Assembly: GCA_030148225.1 (NCBI GenBank)
Contig: JASBTX010000002.1
Coordinates: forward strand, 124,001-188,000
Length of the DNA: 64,000 nucleotides
Reading direction: 5' to 3'
Source of the DNA: Paracoccaceae bacterium
Lineage (GTDB): Bacteria; Pseudomonadota; Alphaproteobacteria; Rhodobacterales; Rhodobacteraceae
Shown here: piece after piece, positions 1-8,781 of the stretch
How the letters are laid out: each line of letters begins with the position of its first letter
Position numbering within the stretch: position 1 is the stretch's first letter
Made by a program: the position numbers and the translations under genes
The notes under the pieces: model-generated
The model's database searches: none
Told to the model about the DNA's origin: nothing
The model's input: only the letters and a program-made list of their open reading frames with translations

Positions 1-699
1 GGTGGCGACGCCCATGCCGAAATCATTATGAGTATGTATCTCGATGGGCAGGCCCGTCATCCCTTTGACCCAGCGCACCATGTACTTGATGGCCTCGGGC
101 GTGGCGCAGCCCATCGTATCGACGATACCTATGGAATCGGGTGGGCTTTCGTTCATGATCGCGGTGCAGAGATCGGTCAGATCCTCGGGCCGTGCGCGCG
201 TGGTATCATAGGGAAAGAACACGGCATAAAGCCCCTGTTCGCGCGCATAGTTGATGACGTCGCGGCTCTTTTCGAACACGTCGCGCCACGTCCAGCCAAA
301 CTGCGTTACCAGTTTCGGATAGCCAATCGGCACTTCGATCACCACGCCATCCGCGCCGCATTCCAGCGCCATGTCGATATCGGCCTTCATCGCGCGCGCA
401 AAGGTGAAGATCCTGGATTTCAGCCCCAGCTTTGAGATTTGCTTGATCGCCTCGGCATCCTGCGGCGAGACGGCGGGAAACCCGGCCTCCAGCCGCTCCA
501 CGCCGACCTCGTCCATTTTTTGCGCGATGGCGATCTTGTCATCGATGGAAAAGACGACGCCGGGTGTCTGCTCACCGTCGCGCAGTGTCGCGTCATGTAT
601 CTCGACCCGGGGTGGCAGCGCCAGTTCCTTGCGGACCTCCGGCGTGAAATTATACGGGCTGACCCACCATTTTCCGTCCTCGAAATAATTCTCGCGCAT
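1..699 (-). CDS. HMGL-family acyl-CoA lyase/synthase (isopropylmalate/homocitrate synthase-like), 3' end outside window
   Basis: I translated the minus strand from the ATG at 699; 233 codons are visible and the frame is still open at base 1. The protein shows the HMGL-like TIM-barrel signature DATLRDGEQTPG near residue 39, whose Asp and Arg bind metal and substrate, and the HTHND metal-binding motif at about residues 222-226. This family performs Claisen condensation or cleavage of acyl-CoA esters (isopropylmalate, homocitrate, citramalate synthases and HMG-CoA lyase). The C-terminal part that would separate these is missing. The start is supported by a GGGAGATG stretch just upstream. Family confidence is high; substrate is unknown. 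Confidence 0.85.
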   Translation of the reverse strand, partial: MRENYFEDGKWWVSPYNFTPEVRKELALPPRVEIHDATLRDGEQTPGVVFSIDDKIAIAQKMDEVGVERLEAGFPAVSPQDAEAIKQISKLGLKSRIFTFARAMKADIDMALECGADGVVIEVPIGYPKLVTQFGWTWRDVFEKSRDVINYAREQGLYAVFFPYDTTRARPEDLTDLCTAIMNESPPDSIGIVDTMGCATPEAIKYMVRWVKGMTGLPIEIHTHNDFGMGVAT

Positions 700-758
700 T
701 CGCCATCTCCCGCAGTCTTCGCCTTGGCATTTCTGTCGATAAATTTAGATTTGTCAAT

Positions 759-777
759 AAAATAACGATATTATTTT
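759..777. promoter_or_regulatory. AT-rich inverted repeat upstream of the HMGL gene (possible operator)
   Basis: AAAATAA and TTATTTT form perfect 7-nt arms around a 5-nt spacer, 60-78 bp upstream of the HMGL-family start. It sits in an AT-rich intergenic stretch within an otherwise GC-rich sequence. The size and position suit a dimeric repressor or activator site. The regulator is not in the window. Confidence 0.35.
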
Positions 778-883
778 GCAATACCCGGAAACATCAGATT
801 TTTGGCCCTGCCGTGCCAAAACCTGTTCCAGAACCAGCATAACCATCTGTTATCAATTGATATTATTGAGGCAAACGCAACGC

Positions 884-2104
884 TCAGGCATCGCTCTGCG
901 ACCACCAGTCCCGGGGGCGCAGGCGGCGCGCGCGTTTGCCGCGCCCGTCCAGCCAGAGCGCCAGACGGCGCAGTGGTGACAGCGCAAGACGCAGCCAGAG
1001 CCGGTTGCGTACGCGGCCGAAATCCCGGTTGAAGGGGCAGACCCGCATGCAGATCGCGCAGTCCGAGCGCAGCTTGGCCCAATAGCCGAAACAGGCGGCT
1101 GCATCCGATGTCCATTTGCGCACCCCGCCGATGGCCGAAATATCCGCACTGTCGCTGACCGCCCTCTCGCCAAACGGCAGGGCCTTGGGCGGACAGGCTT
1201 CGGCACAGCGGGTGCAGATGTCGCAAAACGCCCCGACACCGATCTTGCCACCCCGATCATGGGCAAGGGGCAGATCGGTGAATATCTTGGAAAACCGGAC
1301 GCGCGGCCCGAATTCAGGCGTGATGACCAGCTGATTGCGCGCATATTCCCCCAGCCCCGCCTTGATCGCGTAGGGGATCACCAGCGCGGTATCATTCATC
1401 GACGGCACGGCCTGATAGCCCAGGTTGCGGATATAGGCGGCAAGCTGCATGACGATGGCGGCCTCGTGCGAATATTCGCGCCCGGTCGCCGCCCCGGCAA
1501 GGGCCGATGGATAGGTCGCCACCAGTTCCCGGTCCATTTCATGCGCCATGACAATGACGCTCGTGATTGTCCCGGGCAGGTGATTGTCGATCTCTGAATA
1601 GTCGCGGGTGTCGACGCGGCTCTCGTAAAGCCAGCGGTCATCGAAATCGGTGATCCCGACCAGATCAGCCCCGAAAAAGCCACCGATGCGCTTGATCTCG
1701 GCGGCCATGCGCGCCGGGTCATCAACATCGACCTGTGTTTCGGCCACGGGCGTATCGGCGGCAATGGCGGCCTGAAACCCTTCGCGCCTTCCATCTGCGG
1801 CGCTGCGGTTGCTGATGATGTCCGAGACCAGCCAGCTGGCGTTTCTGAGGGCAAAGTCGCGTTGGCGGAACCCGTCACCTTTGCGGTAGGTGGCCTGCAT
1901 GCGGTAGCTTGCGAAAAACGCATCCGTCTCGTCCGTGCGGATGCGGTCATCCCAGAAGGCGCGGGTAAAGATGTCGTTGCGCTGTCGGAACGGCGCGAAA
2001 TCTTCCGTGGTTTCGATACCCAGCGCGGCGTCCTCTTTGGCGTATTTGCGTCGCCAGTCGCGCTGACGCGCGGCATCGGCACCGGAATTGGACGGCCAGC
2101 TCAT
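884..2104 (-). CDS. Reductive-dehalogenase-like corrinoid/Fe-S protein
   Basis: This 406-residue protein (ATG at 2104; the same frame runs up to a TTG at 2137) has the reductive dehalogenase domain pattern: AYIRNLGYQAVPSMND followed by AGLGEYARNQLVITPEFGPR, then two 4Fe-4S motifs. Cluster 1 is C294-C297-C300-C304 (CDICTRCAEACP). Cluster 2 uses C338, C349, C352 and C356. Tyr211, Asn237 and Arg270 have the same spacing (+26, +59) as the active-site Tyr/Asn/Arg I recall for PceA. No Tat signal is visible, so it is probably cytoplasmic, and there is no fused reductase domain as in NpRdhA/BhbA, so it would need an external electron donor. QueG is the nearest alternative, but the GLGE...GPRVR block fits RDases better. 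Dehalogenation activity is inference. Confidence 0.75.
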   Translation of the reverse strand: MSWPSNSGADAARQRDWRRKYAKEDAALGIETTEDFAPFRQRNDIFTRAFWDDRIRTDETDAFFASYRMQATYRKGDGFRQRDFALRNASWLVSDIISNRSAADGRREGFQAAIAADTPVAETQVDVDDPARMAAEIKRIGGFFGADLVGITDFDDRWLYESRVDTRDYSEIDNHLPGTITSVIVMAHEMDRELVATYPSALAGAATGREYSHEAAIVMQLAAYIRNLGYQAVPSMNDTALVIPYAIKAGLGEYARNQLVITPEFGPRVRFSKIFTDLPLAHDRGGKIGVGAFCDICTRCAEACPPKALPFGERAVSDSADISAIGGVRKWTSDAAACFGYWAKLRSDCAICMRVCPFNRDFGRVRNRLWLRLALSPLRRLALWLDGRGKRARRLRPRDWWSQSDA

Positions 2105-2158
2105 GCGAGGGCGCGCGTCGGGACGGGCGCGATCCAAATGGGGGTGTGCGCGCAGGCG

Positions 2159-2183
2159 ACAGGGCGGCAGAAAACCGCCCTGT
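2159..2183. terminator. 9-bp perfect hairpin between cupredoxin and RDase-like genes
   Basis: ACAGGGCGG and CCGCCCTGT pair perfectly around a 7-nt loop. The hairpin lies downstream of the minus-strand cupredoxin gene and upstream of the RDase-like gene. There is no T-run after the stem, so it may be a weak or factor-assisted terminator, or an mRNA-stabilising stem. Confidence 0.4.
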
Positions 2184-2310
2184 TGGACATGTTGCCCATG
2201 TCATGCAGAAAACCGGCTGGAGTGTGCCGCATCGGAAGGCCCCGGGTTGGATCGGATGACCCCTACCCTGTCCAGCACTCACGCCAATTGCAACCGCTAT
2301 GCCGCCCGTA

Positions 2311-2673
2311 TCAGCCCGAAACGGTGATCATCCCCGTCATCGACGGATGGCGGGTACAGAAATAGCTGTATGTTCCGGGTTCGGAAAAGGTGACCTCCTG
2401 CATCTCACCCTTGCCAAAAAGCCCGGTGTCAAACGCCTGACCGCCGACGCCACCGCTTTCAGCGGTTGCGGAATGGCGAATGCCGTCGCGATTGGTCCAG
2501 CGCACGGTATCACCGACCGTGATGTCCAGTGTGTCGGGCTGAAACTGAAAGACCGAAATCTCGATCTGATGCACGGTGTTGCCGCTTGCGTCGGCAATAG
2601 CTGCAACGGGACCGGTCAGGATTGACACCGTGATGAGAAGACCCGGCAGCAGGCTGTGTGTTCTGAGCGTCAT
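2311..2673 (-). CDS. Secreted cupredoxin (plastocyanin/amicyanin-like blue copper protein)
   Basis: This 120-residue protein has an N-terminal signal peptide (hydrophobic stretch ending around AIADA) and a single cupredoxin domain. The copper site is legible: His in IRHSATAE, then Cys, His and Met in the C-terminal loop YFCTRHPSMTGMI, the usual type-1 His/Cys/His/Met set. It should be a periplasmic one-electron carrier. The start has an AGGAGA site just upstream. It lies 111 bp downstream of another secreted-protein gene on the same strand, beside an ECF sigma/anti-sigma pair, so it may belong to that regulon. Its electron partner is unknown. Confidence 0.88.
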   Translation of the reverse strand: MTLRTHSLLPGLLITVSILTGPVAAIADASGNTVHQIEISVFQFQPDTLDITVGDTVRWTNRDGIRHSATAESGGVGGQAFDTGLFGKGEMQEVTFSEPGTYSYFCTRHPSMTGMITVSG

Positions 2674-2722
2674 GGCAGTCTCCTATGATATTGAATTGGT
2701 TTGGGGTGCTTCCGCGGCGGGG

Positions 2723-2744
2723 CGGTTGCGGGGTTGGGCAACCG
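2723..2744. terminator. Intercistronic hairpin upstream of the cupredoxin gene
   Basis: CGGTTGC and GCAACCG form a perfect 7-bp stem with an 8-nt loop, about 40 bases after the stop of the upstream minus-strand gene (2785). There is no T-run, so it may reduce read-through or protect the upstream message. Confidence 0.35.
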
Positions 2745-2784
2745 GCCTCTCCCTGACCGCCGCGGATCGCATTCGACGGCGGTA

Positions 2785-3423
2785 TCAGCTGCCGAATTTC
2801 TCGGGGAATTGCATGACGATTGCCCCGGCAAGCGCGTCGGAAATCATCTGCATATGCGCCGCAGCCTTGGCCTGCAGTTCATAGGCCATTGGCCAGTCCT
2901 GATTGGCCTGCGCGTCGATTGCCGCTGTCAGCGTCACCGCATGCTCGCGCACCAGCGATGCGACGGCATCGGCGGGCAGATTGGGATTGGCGGCGTTCAG
3001 AAAGGCGCCGAAGTCTTCGGCATACCCCATCAGCGCGTCCACCGCCGCAGACCGGCCGGCGCCGTCCTGCGTGGCTGTTGCCGTGGTGTAATCGACGAAA
3101 AACCCGATATGTTTGCGCCAAAGGGGCAGGAACGCGTCTTTCGCGCCGTCGCCATAGACAAGCCCGATTGCGTTGGCGAGGCTGACCGAATTGGCATCAA
3201 GTGCACCGGCAGCGGCTGTGAACTGGGTGTTCATCCCCTGCATGGCCCAGCCCGTGGCCGATGCGGCCAGATTGACATGCTCGGCCAGCAGCAGGTTGAC
3301 CGCAACCCTGAGATCGGCCCCGGTTTTGATGTGATCGGCCTGCGCCGCCGTGCCGCCAAAGGCGATGGCAAATGCTGTCATTCCTGAAAAGACGGTATTT
3401 CTGAGGATATTGGTTGGTCGCAT
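2785..3423 (-). CDS. Secreted alpha-helical protein of unknown function
   Basis: The 212-residue product begins with a clear Sec signal peptide (cleavage likely after TAAQA near residue 29). The mature part is rich in Ala and predicted helices. Two halves look related: an LLLAEHVNLAA segment with a following LWRKHIGFFVDYT, and an LVREHAVTLTAAI segment near the C-terminus, which suggests an internal duplication of a helical hairpin. Conserved-looking His residues could bind metal or haem, but I recognise no named family. It is preceded by AAGGAG and is divergent from the ECF sigma gene, sharing a 169-bp control region. That placement suggests a target of the sigma factor. Confidence 0.7.
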   Translation of the reverse strand: MRPTNILRNTVFSGMTAFAIAFGGTAAQADHIKTGADLRVAVNLLLAEHVNLAASATGWAMQGMNTQFTAAAGALDANSVSLANAIGLVYGDGAKDAFLPLWRKHIGFFVDYTTATATQDGAGRSAAVDALMGYAEDFGAFLNAANPNLPADAVASLVREHAVTLTAAIDAQANQDWPMAYELQAKAAAHMQMISDALAGAIVMQFPEKFGS

Positions 3424-3592
3424 GAATATTCTCCTTTGCTCTGGTTACGCCCTGAACTATTTATCCGGGGCCTGAACAAGACACGGCAGCGGCATCCGGA
3501 AAGTTGCAGGGCAGCGCAAAGTTTTTTTTCGCCACCCGCGATTTTGACCGTTTGCAGCGCGGGTTTTGGCGCGGAAAACAAGGGGCTTGCCT

Positions 3593-4135
3593 GTGGTAAG
3601 TGACGAAATCGAAGACTGGATCATGCGATGCGGTCTGGGTGATCGCCAGGCGTTTGACCGGCTATATACCGCAACGTCGGCGCAACTTTTCGGGCTTTGT
3701 GTGCGTATTCTCAAAGACAGGGCATTCGCGGAGGATGCGTTGCAGGAGGCGTTCGTGCGTATCTGGCAGAGATCAGGAAGCTATGTTCAGACCGGCACCA
3801 GCCCGATGGGCTGGCTGGTGACGGTGACGCGCAATGTTGCCATTGACCGTCTGCGCGCCGAAAAGGGCAAGGGTGGAGAGACATCGCTGATTCTGGACAT
3901 GATCGAAGCCCCTGACCCAAATCCCGAGGATGTGGCCCTTGCCCGGTCAGAGGCGCAGAGGATCACCGCGTGTTTCGGCGAGTTATCCGCAGATCATGCC
4001 GATGCGGTGCGCGGCGCCTATCTGGACGGTCAGAGCTATGCTGATCTGGCGGCGCGGTTCGATGTACCGCTGAACACCATGCGCAGCTGGCTGCGACGCG
4101 GGCTTCTGGCACTGAGGGAGTGTCTGAAGCGATGA
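3593..4135 (+). CDS. ECF (sigma-70 family) RNA polymerase sigma factor
   Basis: The protein (180 residues from GTG 3593) has sigma region 2 (AFDRLYTATSAQLFGLCVRI, then AEDALQEAFVRIWQ and GWLVTVTRNVAIDRLR) and region 4 (VRGAYLDGQSYADLAARFDV, then MRSWLRRGLLALREC), with no region 3, which is the ECF layout. I prefer GTG 3593 over the TTG at 3566 because AAGGGG lies 7 bases upstream of it. The stop overlaps the anti-sigma start as ATGA, so the two are translationally coupled. The pairing with an RskA-like anti-sigma suggests the SigK-type group. The stimulus is unknown. Confidence 0.9.
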   Translation: MVSDEIEDWIMRCGLGDRQAFDRLYTATSAQLFGLCVRILKDRAFAEDALQEAFVRIWQRSGSYVQTGTSPMGWLVTVTRNVAIDRLRAEKGKGGETSLILDMIEAPDPNPEDVALARSEAQRITACFGELSADHADAVRGAYLDGQSYADLAARFDVPLNTMRSWLRRGLLALRECLKR

Positions 4136-4830
4136 GCATGCAGGACGATAGACGCGATGACGACACGCTGGCAGGCGAATATGCGCTGGGTCTGCTTGAG
4201 GGGGATGAACGGGCCGCATTCGAGGCCCGGCTGAAGGACGAGGCCGACCTGCGCCGCCGGGTGCGGGACTGGTCAGAGCGGCTGAGCCGCCTGTCGGGCG
4301 ATGTGGCCCCGGTCGCGCCGCCGGATCGGATCAAAGAGGCCATCGAGACGCGTCTCTTTGGCGATGGGGCCGAAGGGAAGCGCCGGTCTTGGGCGCGGCG
4401 ATGGCTGTTGCTGCTTGGCGGTCTGGGGGCCGCGGCGGCGATGATCGGCATCCTGATTTTCGGGGGGATTTTGTCCGAGACCGATCAGCTGGTTGCCGAA
4501 ATTGCCGCGCCGGACCGTTCGGTGATTGTCGATATTCAGATTAGCCCCGCGCGGGAAGGCAAAGAAATCATTGCGGAAATCACATCAGGCGGTCCGCGGC
4601 CCGACCGGGCGCTTGAGTTGTGGCTGATCGCTGACGGGGCAGAACAGCCAGTGTCGCTCGGGTTGCTGGCGCGTGCGGATGTTGTGCGCCTGCCACTGAG
4701 CGCCGCGCAACTGCGCCTCTTGCCGGGGGCGACGCTTGCCATCAGCGATGAGCCGCCGGGCGGCTCGCCCACCGGCCTGCCGACGGGTGATGTGTTGGGC
4801 ACCGGCGTTGTTATCGCGCGGTCAGGTTAG
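4132..4830 (+). CDS. RskA-type membrane anti-sigma factor
   Basis: This 232-residue protein starts inside the sigma stop codon (ATGA overlap). The N-terminal ~80 residues (LAGEYALGLLEGDERAAFEA, then RRRVRDWSERLSRL) match the sigma-binding anti-sigma domain. There is one transmembrane helix at about residues 88-112 (WLLLLGGLGAAAAMIGILIF). The periplasmic C-terminal part, ending in an ISDEPPGGSPTGLPTGDVLGTG block, is typical of anti-sigma-K factor RskA. It should hold the upstream ECF factor inactive at the inner membrane until a periplasmic signal releases it. Its stop overlaps that of the convergent GNAT gene by 3 bases. Confidence 0.88.
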   Translation: MSMQDDRRDDDTLAGEYALGLLEGDERAAFEARLKDEADLRRRVRDWSERLSRLSGDVAPVAPPDRIKEAIETRLFGDGAEGKRRSWARRWLLLLGGLGAAAAMIGILIFGGILSETDQLVAEIAAPDRSVIVDIQISPAREGKEIIAEITSGGPRPDRALELWLIADGAEQPVSLGLLARADVVRLPLSAAQLRLLPGATLAISDEPPGGSPTGLPTGDVLGTGVVIARSG

Positions 4831-5297
4831 TCCGTCAGCGACAGCCGCATGAACACGCTGTGGGGATCGGGCTGATAATCGGCAAAGGGTGGTACATAGC
4901 CAAAGCCGAACCGCTCATAAAGCTGGCGCGCCGGTGCGAACGCGGGCTCTGAACCCGTTTCGAGCAAAAGCGCCGCGTGGCCTGCACCCCGTGCATGGGC
5001 GATGATATGCGCAACCATCTGACCGGCAATGCCCCTGCCCCGCATTTCGGATATGATATGCATCGATTTGATCTCGGCCCCTTCCGGGCCCAGATCCTTG
5101 AGCGCGCCCATTCCGATCAGCGCTCCGTCCGCACGCGCGCTGAAAAAGGTGATACCGGGCGCTTCCAGTTCTTCCACGGTCAGGGCATGCACGCTCTCGG
5201 GTGGGGAAATTTCGTACATCAGCGCCAGATGGCGTGCAATCAGCGCCTGAACCCCCGGCATGCGGGGGGTCGAGGTTTCGATCAGAATTCCGCTCAA
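4827..5297 (-). CDS. GNAT-family N-acetyltransferase
   Basis: The 156-residue protein has the GNAT fold. The acetyl-CoA pyrophosphate-binding loop is [12 protein letters not shown] (Q/RxxGxG/A type) after a beta strand with IKSMHI, followed by a C-terminal [16 protein letters not shown] motif common to the superfamily. The substrate cannot be read from sequence. Its start overlaps the stop of the NDUFS4-like gene by 4 bases, so both are probably on one transcript. It is convergent with the anti-sigma gene. Confidence 0.85.
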   Translation of the reverse strand: MSGILIETSTPRMPGVQALIARHLALMYEISPPESVHALTVEELEAPGITFFSARADGALIGMGALKDLGPEGAEIKSMHIISEMRGRGIAGQMVAHIIAHARGAGHAALLLETGSEPAFAPARQLYERFGFGYVPPFADYQPDPHSVFMRLSLTD

Positions 5298-5605
5298 TGC
5301 GTCCAGACGGCCCGGCGGTTGGTGGCAAAATTGTCGCCATAGCCGCCGGGGCGGATATTGGGTTTGCGCGTCTTGGGTTCCGACACGGTGTAGGTCAGGC
5401 CGTGATCCTCGGCATATTCGATCGCGGCGGATTTGGTGTCGAATCGCAGGCGCACCTGAGATTGCGTATCATCGGAACTGGTCCAGCCCATCAGGGGATC
5501 GACCTCGCGCGCGCTGGCGGGGGCAAATTCCAGAACCCAGTGATGGGTCTTGGCGGTGCCTGACTGCATCGCGTTTCGGGCGGGCTGATAGATACGTGCA
5601 AGCAT
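5294..5605 (-). CDS. NDUFS4-like NADH dehydrogenase (complex I) accessory subunit
   Basis: This 103-residue protein matches the ETC complex I subunit conserved region of alphaproteobacteria and mitochondria. Diagnostic stretches are [20 protein letters not shown], then [18 protein letters not shown] and [18 protein letters not shown]. In the mitochondrial relative NDUFS4 the protein sits on the peripheral arm near the NADH-oxidising module. It is outside any nuo operon here, which is usual for this subunit in alphaproteobacteria as far as I know. It is full length for the bacterial form. Confidence 0.88.
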   Translation of the reverse strand: MLARIYQPARNAMQSGTAKTHHWVLEFAPASAREVDPLMGWTSSDDTQSQVRLRFDTKSAAIEYAEDHGLTYTVSEPKTRKPNIRPGGYGDNFATNRRAVWTH

Positions 5606-5686
5606 GCGCGGGCTCCGGTTGACGCCGCCTTTATTCCGCGTCGCAAAGGCGGGATCAAGACAGAAATCCGGCTGATCGGGGGAAAA

Positions 5687-5744
5687 TGCCGGTCCGGAAC
5701 AATGTGCATGGGAATAAGTGGTGGGCGCACCGCCCGGACCGGCA
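5687..5744. repeat. 58-nt structured element with an 11-bp perfect stem
   Basis: TGCCGGTCCGG (5687-5697) and CCGGACCGGCA (5734-5744) are exact reverse complements. The 36-nt loop can form a further GGTG/CACC stem. Read on the minus strand the stem is followed by TTTT, as in an intrinsic terminator or the 3' end of a small RNA. On that strand it lies in the leader of the NDUFS4-like gene. I could not match it to 4.5S RNA, a tRNA or a riboswitch I know. Confidence 0.5.
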
Positions 5745-5896
5745 TCTATAAGCTGCTTATGCCGGAATCTTATGTGGTAGAGTGTAGTGATTCAAGTACG
5801 AATATACCTATGGTTGTGATATTTTCAGCCCAAGGCCTGTGGTGCCGTGCCCGCCCCCGATCACACGCAAGTTGGTTCCGGGGATGGGTTGAACAA

Positions 5897-5911
5897 GAAC
5901 AAAAAGTGATC
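5897..5911. promoter_or_regulatory. Imperfect LexA-box-like site upstream of uvrB
   Basis: GAAC, a 7-base spacer, then GATC: one mismatch to the alphaproteobacterial LexA consensus GAAC-N7-GAAC. It lies 37 bp upstream of the chosen uvrB start. uvrB is an SOS gene in several bacteria, so the position is sensible, but the match is weak. Confidence 0.25.
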
Positions 5912-5947
5912 AAATCTGGCACTCTGTCCCCTGCTGAGTCGCGCCCG

Positions 5948-8125
5948 ATGTCGATACCCATCCTGAATTCGCCCGCCCCCGATGTGAAAACCCGCCCCAA
6001 GCTGGAAGGTGGCAAGGTGTTTCGCATGGAAACACCCTTCCGGCCTGCCGGAGATCAGCCGACGGCCATCGCTGAATTGACCGCAGGTGTCCGCGCGGGT
6101 GAGCGTGAGCAGGTGCTTTTGGGGGCAACGGGCACCGGCAAGACATATACCATGGCCAAGGTGATCGAAGAAACCCAGCGCCCGGCCATCATCCTTGCCC
6201 CGAACAAGACGCTGGCAGCGCAGCTATATGGCGAGTTCAAGGGGTTCTTTCCGGATAACTCGGTGGAATATTTCGTATCCTATTACGACTATTACCAGCC
6301 CGAGGCCTATGTGCCGCGCTCGGATACCTATATCGAGAAAGAAGCACAGATCAACGAACAGATCGACCGCATGCGCCATTCGGCGACAAGGTCGCTGTTG
6401 GAGCGTGATGACGTGATCATCGTGGCCTCGGTCTCGTGCATTTACGGGATCGGGTCGGTCGAAACCTATGGCGCGATGACGCAGGATTTGCATGCGGGCC
6501 GCGATTATGATCAGCGCAAGGTGATCGCCGATCTGGTGGCGCAGCAATACAGGCGCAACGATCAGGCATTCCAGCGCGGCACGTTTCGTGTGCGGGGCGA
6601 CAGCCTGGAAATCTTTCCGGCCCATCTGGAAGATCGCGCTTGGAAGCTGAGCTTCTTCGGCGAGGAACTTGAATCAATTACCGAATTCGATCCGCTGACC
6701 GGGGAAAAGACCGACAGTTTCGAACAGATCCGCATCTATGCGAACTCGCATTATGTCACGCCCCGCCCGACGCTGAACCAGGCGGTGATCGAGATCAAGA
6801 AGGAGCTGCGCCAGCGGCTGGATATTCTGGTGCAGGAAGGCAAGCTTTTGGAGGCGCAGCGGCTGGAGCAGCGCACCAATTTCGATATCGAGATGATCGA
6901 GGCCACGGGTGCGTGTAACGGCATCGAAAACTATTCGCGCTATCTGACGGGGCGGGCACCGGGTGAACCGCCGCCGACGCTGTTTGAATTCATCCCCGAT
7001 CACGCCATCGTCTTTGCCGATGAAAGCCATGTCAGCGTGCCCCAGATCGGCGGGATGTACCGGGGCGACTACCGGCGCAAATTCACGCTCGCCGAACACG
7101 GGTTTCGCCTGCCATCCTGCATGGATAACAGGCCGCTCAAGTTCGAGGAATGGGATGCGATGCGCCCGCAATCGGTCTTTGTCTCGGCAACGCCGGCGGC
7201 GTGGGAGCTGGAACAGACCAGCGGCGTCTTTACCGAACAGGTGATCCGGCCCACGGGCCTTCTGGACCCCGAGGTCGAGATACGCCCGGTCGAGATGCAG
7301 GTCGATGACCTCTTGGACGAGGTGCGCCGCGTCGCCGCTGACGGGTTCCGGACGCTGGTGACGACGCTGACCAAACGCATGGCCGAAGACCTGACCGAAT
7401 ACATGCATGAACAGGGTATCAAGGTGCGCTACATGCATTCGGATATCGATACGCTGGAACGGATCGAGATTTTGCGCGACCTGCGTCTTGGTGCCTTTGA
7501 TGTTCTGATTGGTATCAACCTCTTGCGCGAGGGTCTTGATATTCCCGAATGCGGGCTGGTGGCCATTCTGGATGCGGATAAAGAGGGGTTTCTGCGGTCA
7601 GAGACATCGCTGGTGCAGACCATCGGGCGCGCCGCGCGCAACGCCGAAGGGCGCGTGATCATGTATGCCGACCGCATCACCGGATCGATGGAGCGAGCGC
7701 TGGCCGAGACCAACCGCCGCCGGGACAAGCAGATCGCCTATAATGCCGAACACGGCATCACGCCCGAGACGGTGAAAAAGAATGTCGAGGACGTGCTGGC
7801 AGGGCTCTATCAGGGTGACACGGACATGGCGCGCGTAACGGCCAAGGTCGACAAACCGCTGGCGGGCGCTAATCTGCAGGCCCATCTGGATGCGCTGCGT
7901 GACCAGATGCGCAAGGCCGCCGAAAACCTTGAATTCGAAGAGGCCGCGCGGCTGAGGGATGAAATCAAACGTCTGGAGACCGTGGAACTGACCATCGCCG
8001 ACGATCCGCTGGCGCGTCAGTCCGCCGTTGAGGCCGCCGTCGAGGAAAGTGCCAAGGCCGCCGGACGCTCCACCGCCGGCAAGGCCGGACAAAGGGGCGG
8101 AAATGTCAGACGGCGGCGGCGCTGA
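5948..8125 (+). CDS. uvrB: Excinuclease ABC subunit B (UvrB)
   Basis: The protein (725 residues from ATG 5948) is the damage-verifying helicase-like subunit of nucleotide excision repair. Visible features are Walker A GATGTGKT at about 59-66, the [12 protein letters not shown] beta-hairpin region that clamps DNA, the DESH motif II, the QTIGRAARN motif VI, and a C-terminal UVR motif ([21 protein letters not shown]) that binds UvrC. Length fits the family. Translation could extend to 5702, but that part has no family likeness, so I chose the ATG just before the usual N-terminal extension. The start has no strong ribosome site, so it is the least certain part. Confidence 0.96.
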   Translation: MSIPILNSPAPDVKTRPKLEGGKVFRMETPFRPAGDQPTAIAELTAGVRAGEREQVLLGATGTGKTYTMAKVIEETQRPAIILAPNKTLAAQLYGEFKGFFPDNSVEYFVSYYDYYQPEAYVPRSDTYIEKEAQINEQIDRMRHSATRSLLERDDVIIVASVSCIYGIGSVETYGAMTQDLHAGRDYDQRKVIADLVAQQYRRNDQAFQRGTFRVRGDSLEIFPAHLEDRAWKLSFFGEELESITEFDPLTGEKTDSFEQIRIYANSHYVTPRPTLNQAVIEIKKELRQRLDILVQEGKLLEAQRLEQRTNFDIEMIEATGACNGIENYSRYLTGRAPGEPPPTLFEFIPDHAIVFADESHVSVPQIGGMYRGDYRRKFTLAEHGFRLPSCMDNRPLKFEEWDAMRPQSVFVSATPAAWELEQTSGVFTEQVIRPTGLLDPEVEIRPVEMQVDDLLDEVRRVAADGFRTLVTTLTKRMAEDLTEYMHEQGIKVRYMHSDIDTLERIEILRDLRLGAFDVLIGINLLREGLDIPECGLVAILDADKEGFLRSETSLVQTIGRAARNAEGRVIMYADRITGSMERALAETNRRRDKQIAYNAEHGITPETVKKNVEDVLAGLYQGDTDMARVTAKVDKPLAGANLQAHLDALRDQMRKAAENLEFEEAARLRDEIKRLETVELTIADDPLARQSAVEAAVEESAKAAGRSTAGKAGQRGGNVRRRRR

Positions 8126-8242
8126 TCCGCTTAGTGCCCGAGGTCAATGTTTCCAACAATTATTCAACTGGATTGCCCGCAACACAGCGTTCACGGATTT
8201 ATTGCTTGGCCCGCACCGTGTGGCCATGGCAGGGTTGGTGGC

Positions 8243-8770
8243 ATGATCCGTTTTGCAGTCGTCTTCGTCCTTGCCCAGATGTTTGCCCCTGCGCTCTCAG
8301 CGCAGGAATTTGAATCGACGCGGCTCTTTTCCAGCGGCGCGTGGAGCGTGGATATCACGGTTGATCTGCAGCAGGACAGTATCTGGTGCGCTGCCGAAAC
8401 GACGAACCGCGAAGGGCAGCTTTTCAGCGTCGTGGCCTACCCGTCCGCGCATGCGACCGTTTTCGTGTTCGACAACCGCTGGAATTTCGATGAGGTGGAC
8501 ACCATCGTCGAGTTTTTCATCCAGATCGATGATACACGGTGGACGATGGACGGGCTGTCATCGGAAAGTGGCGTGTCGGTTGATCTGAATTCGCAAAACA
8601 ACGCCGGTGATTTTGTATCCGATATCGCCGAGGGCTGGCGCATGCATGTGCTGCGGGCCGATGAGCATCAGATGGCGAGCTTTTCGCTGCATGGCTCACG
8701 CGCGGCGTTGCTGGAACTGACCAAATGCTGGGATATGATTCTGGAAGAAGATATCAACAGCCAGACCTGA
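8243..8770 (+). CDS. Small secreted protein of unknown function
   Basis: From ATG 8243 the 175-residue product has a Sec signal peptide (FAVVFVLAQMFAPALSA, cleavage before QEF). The mature part is beta-rich with two Cys (IWCAAET and LTKCWDM) that could form a periplasmic disulfide. I recognise no named family. It lies 117 bp after uvrB, with the DUF1992 gene 11 bp downstream, so it may head a short transcript. The frame stays open to 8147, but that part lacks sense as a leader. Confidence 0.65.
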   Translation: MIRFAVVFVLAQMFAPALSAQEFESTRLFSSGAWSVDITVDLQQDSIWCAAETTNREGQLFSVVAYPSAHATVFVFDNRWNFDEVDTIVEFFIQIDDTRWTMDGLSSESGVSVDLNSQNNAGDFVSDIAEGWRMHVLRADEHQMASFSLHGSRAALLELTKCWDMILEEDINSQT

Positions 8771-8781
8771 GGGCCTGCGGC

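Larger units (their letters stand above)
5606..5947. other. 342-bp divergent intergenic region (NDUFS4-like / uvrB)
   Basis: I see no convincing coding sequence here, although the uvrB frame is open back to 5702. It contains an 11-bp perfect stem (5687-5744), an AT-richer stretch around 5770-5830 that could hold the uvrB promoter, and an imperfect LexA-like site at 5897-5911. Confidence 0.6.

Noticed and set aside
5687-5744. 4.5S (SRP) RNA
   Set aside because: GGTCCGGAAC looks like the start of the SRP core, but the following conserved AAGCAGC part is absent and the outer stem geometry is wrong.
5702-5947. N-terminal extension of UvrB to 5702
   Set aside because: The extra 82 codons cross the structured element and resemble no UvrB N-terminus.
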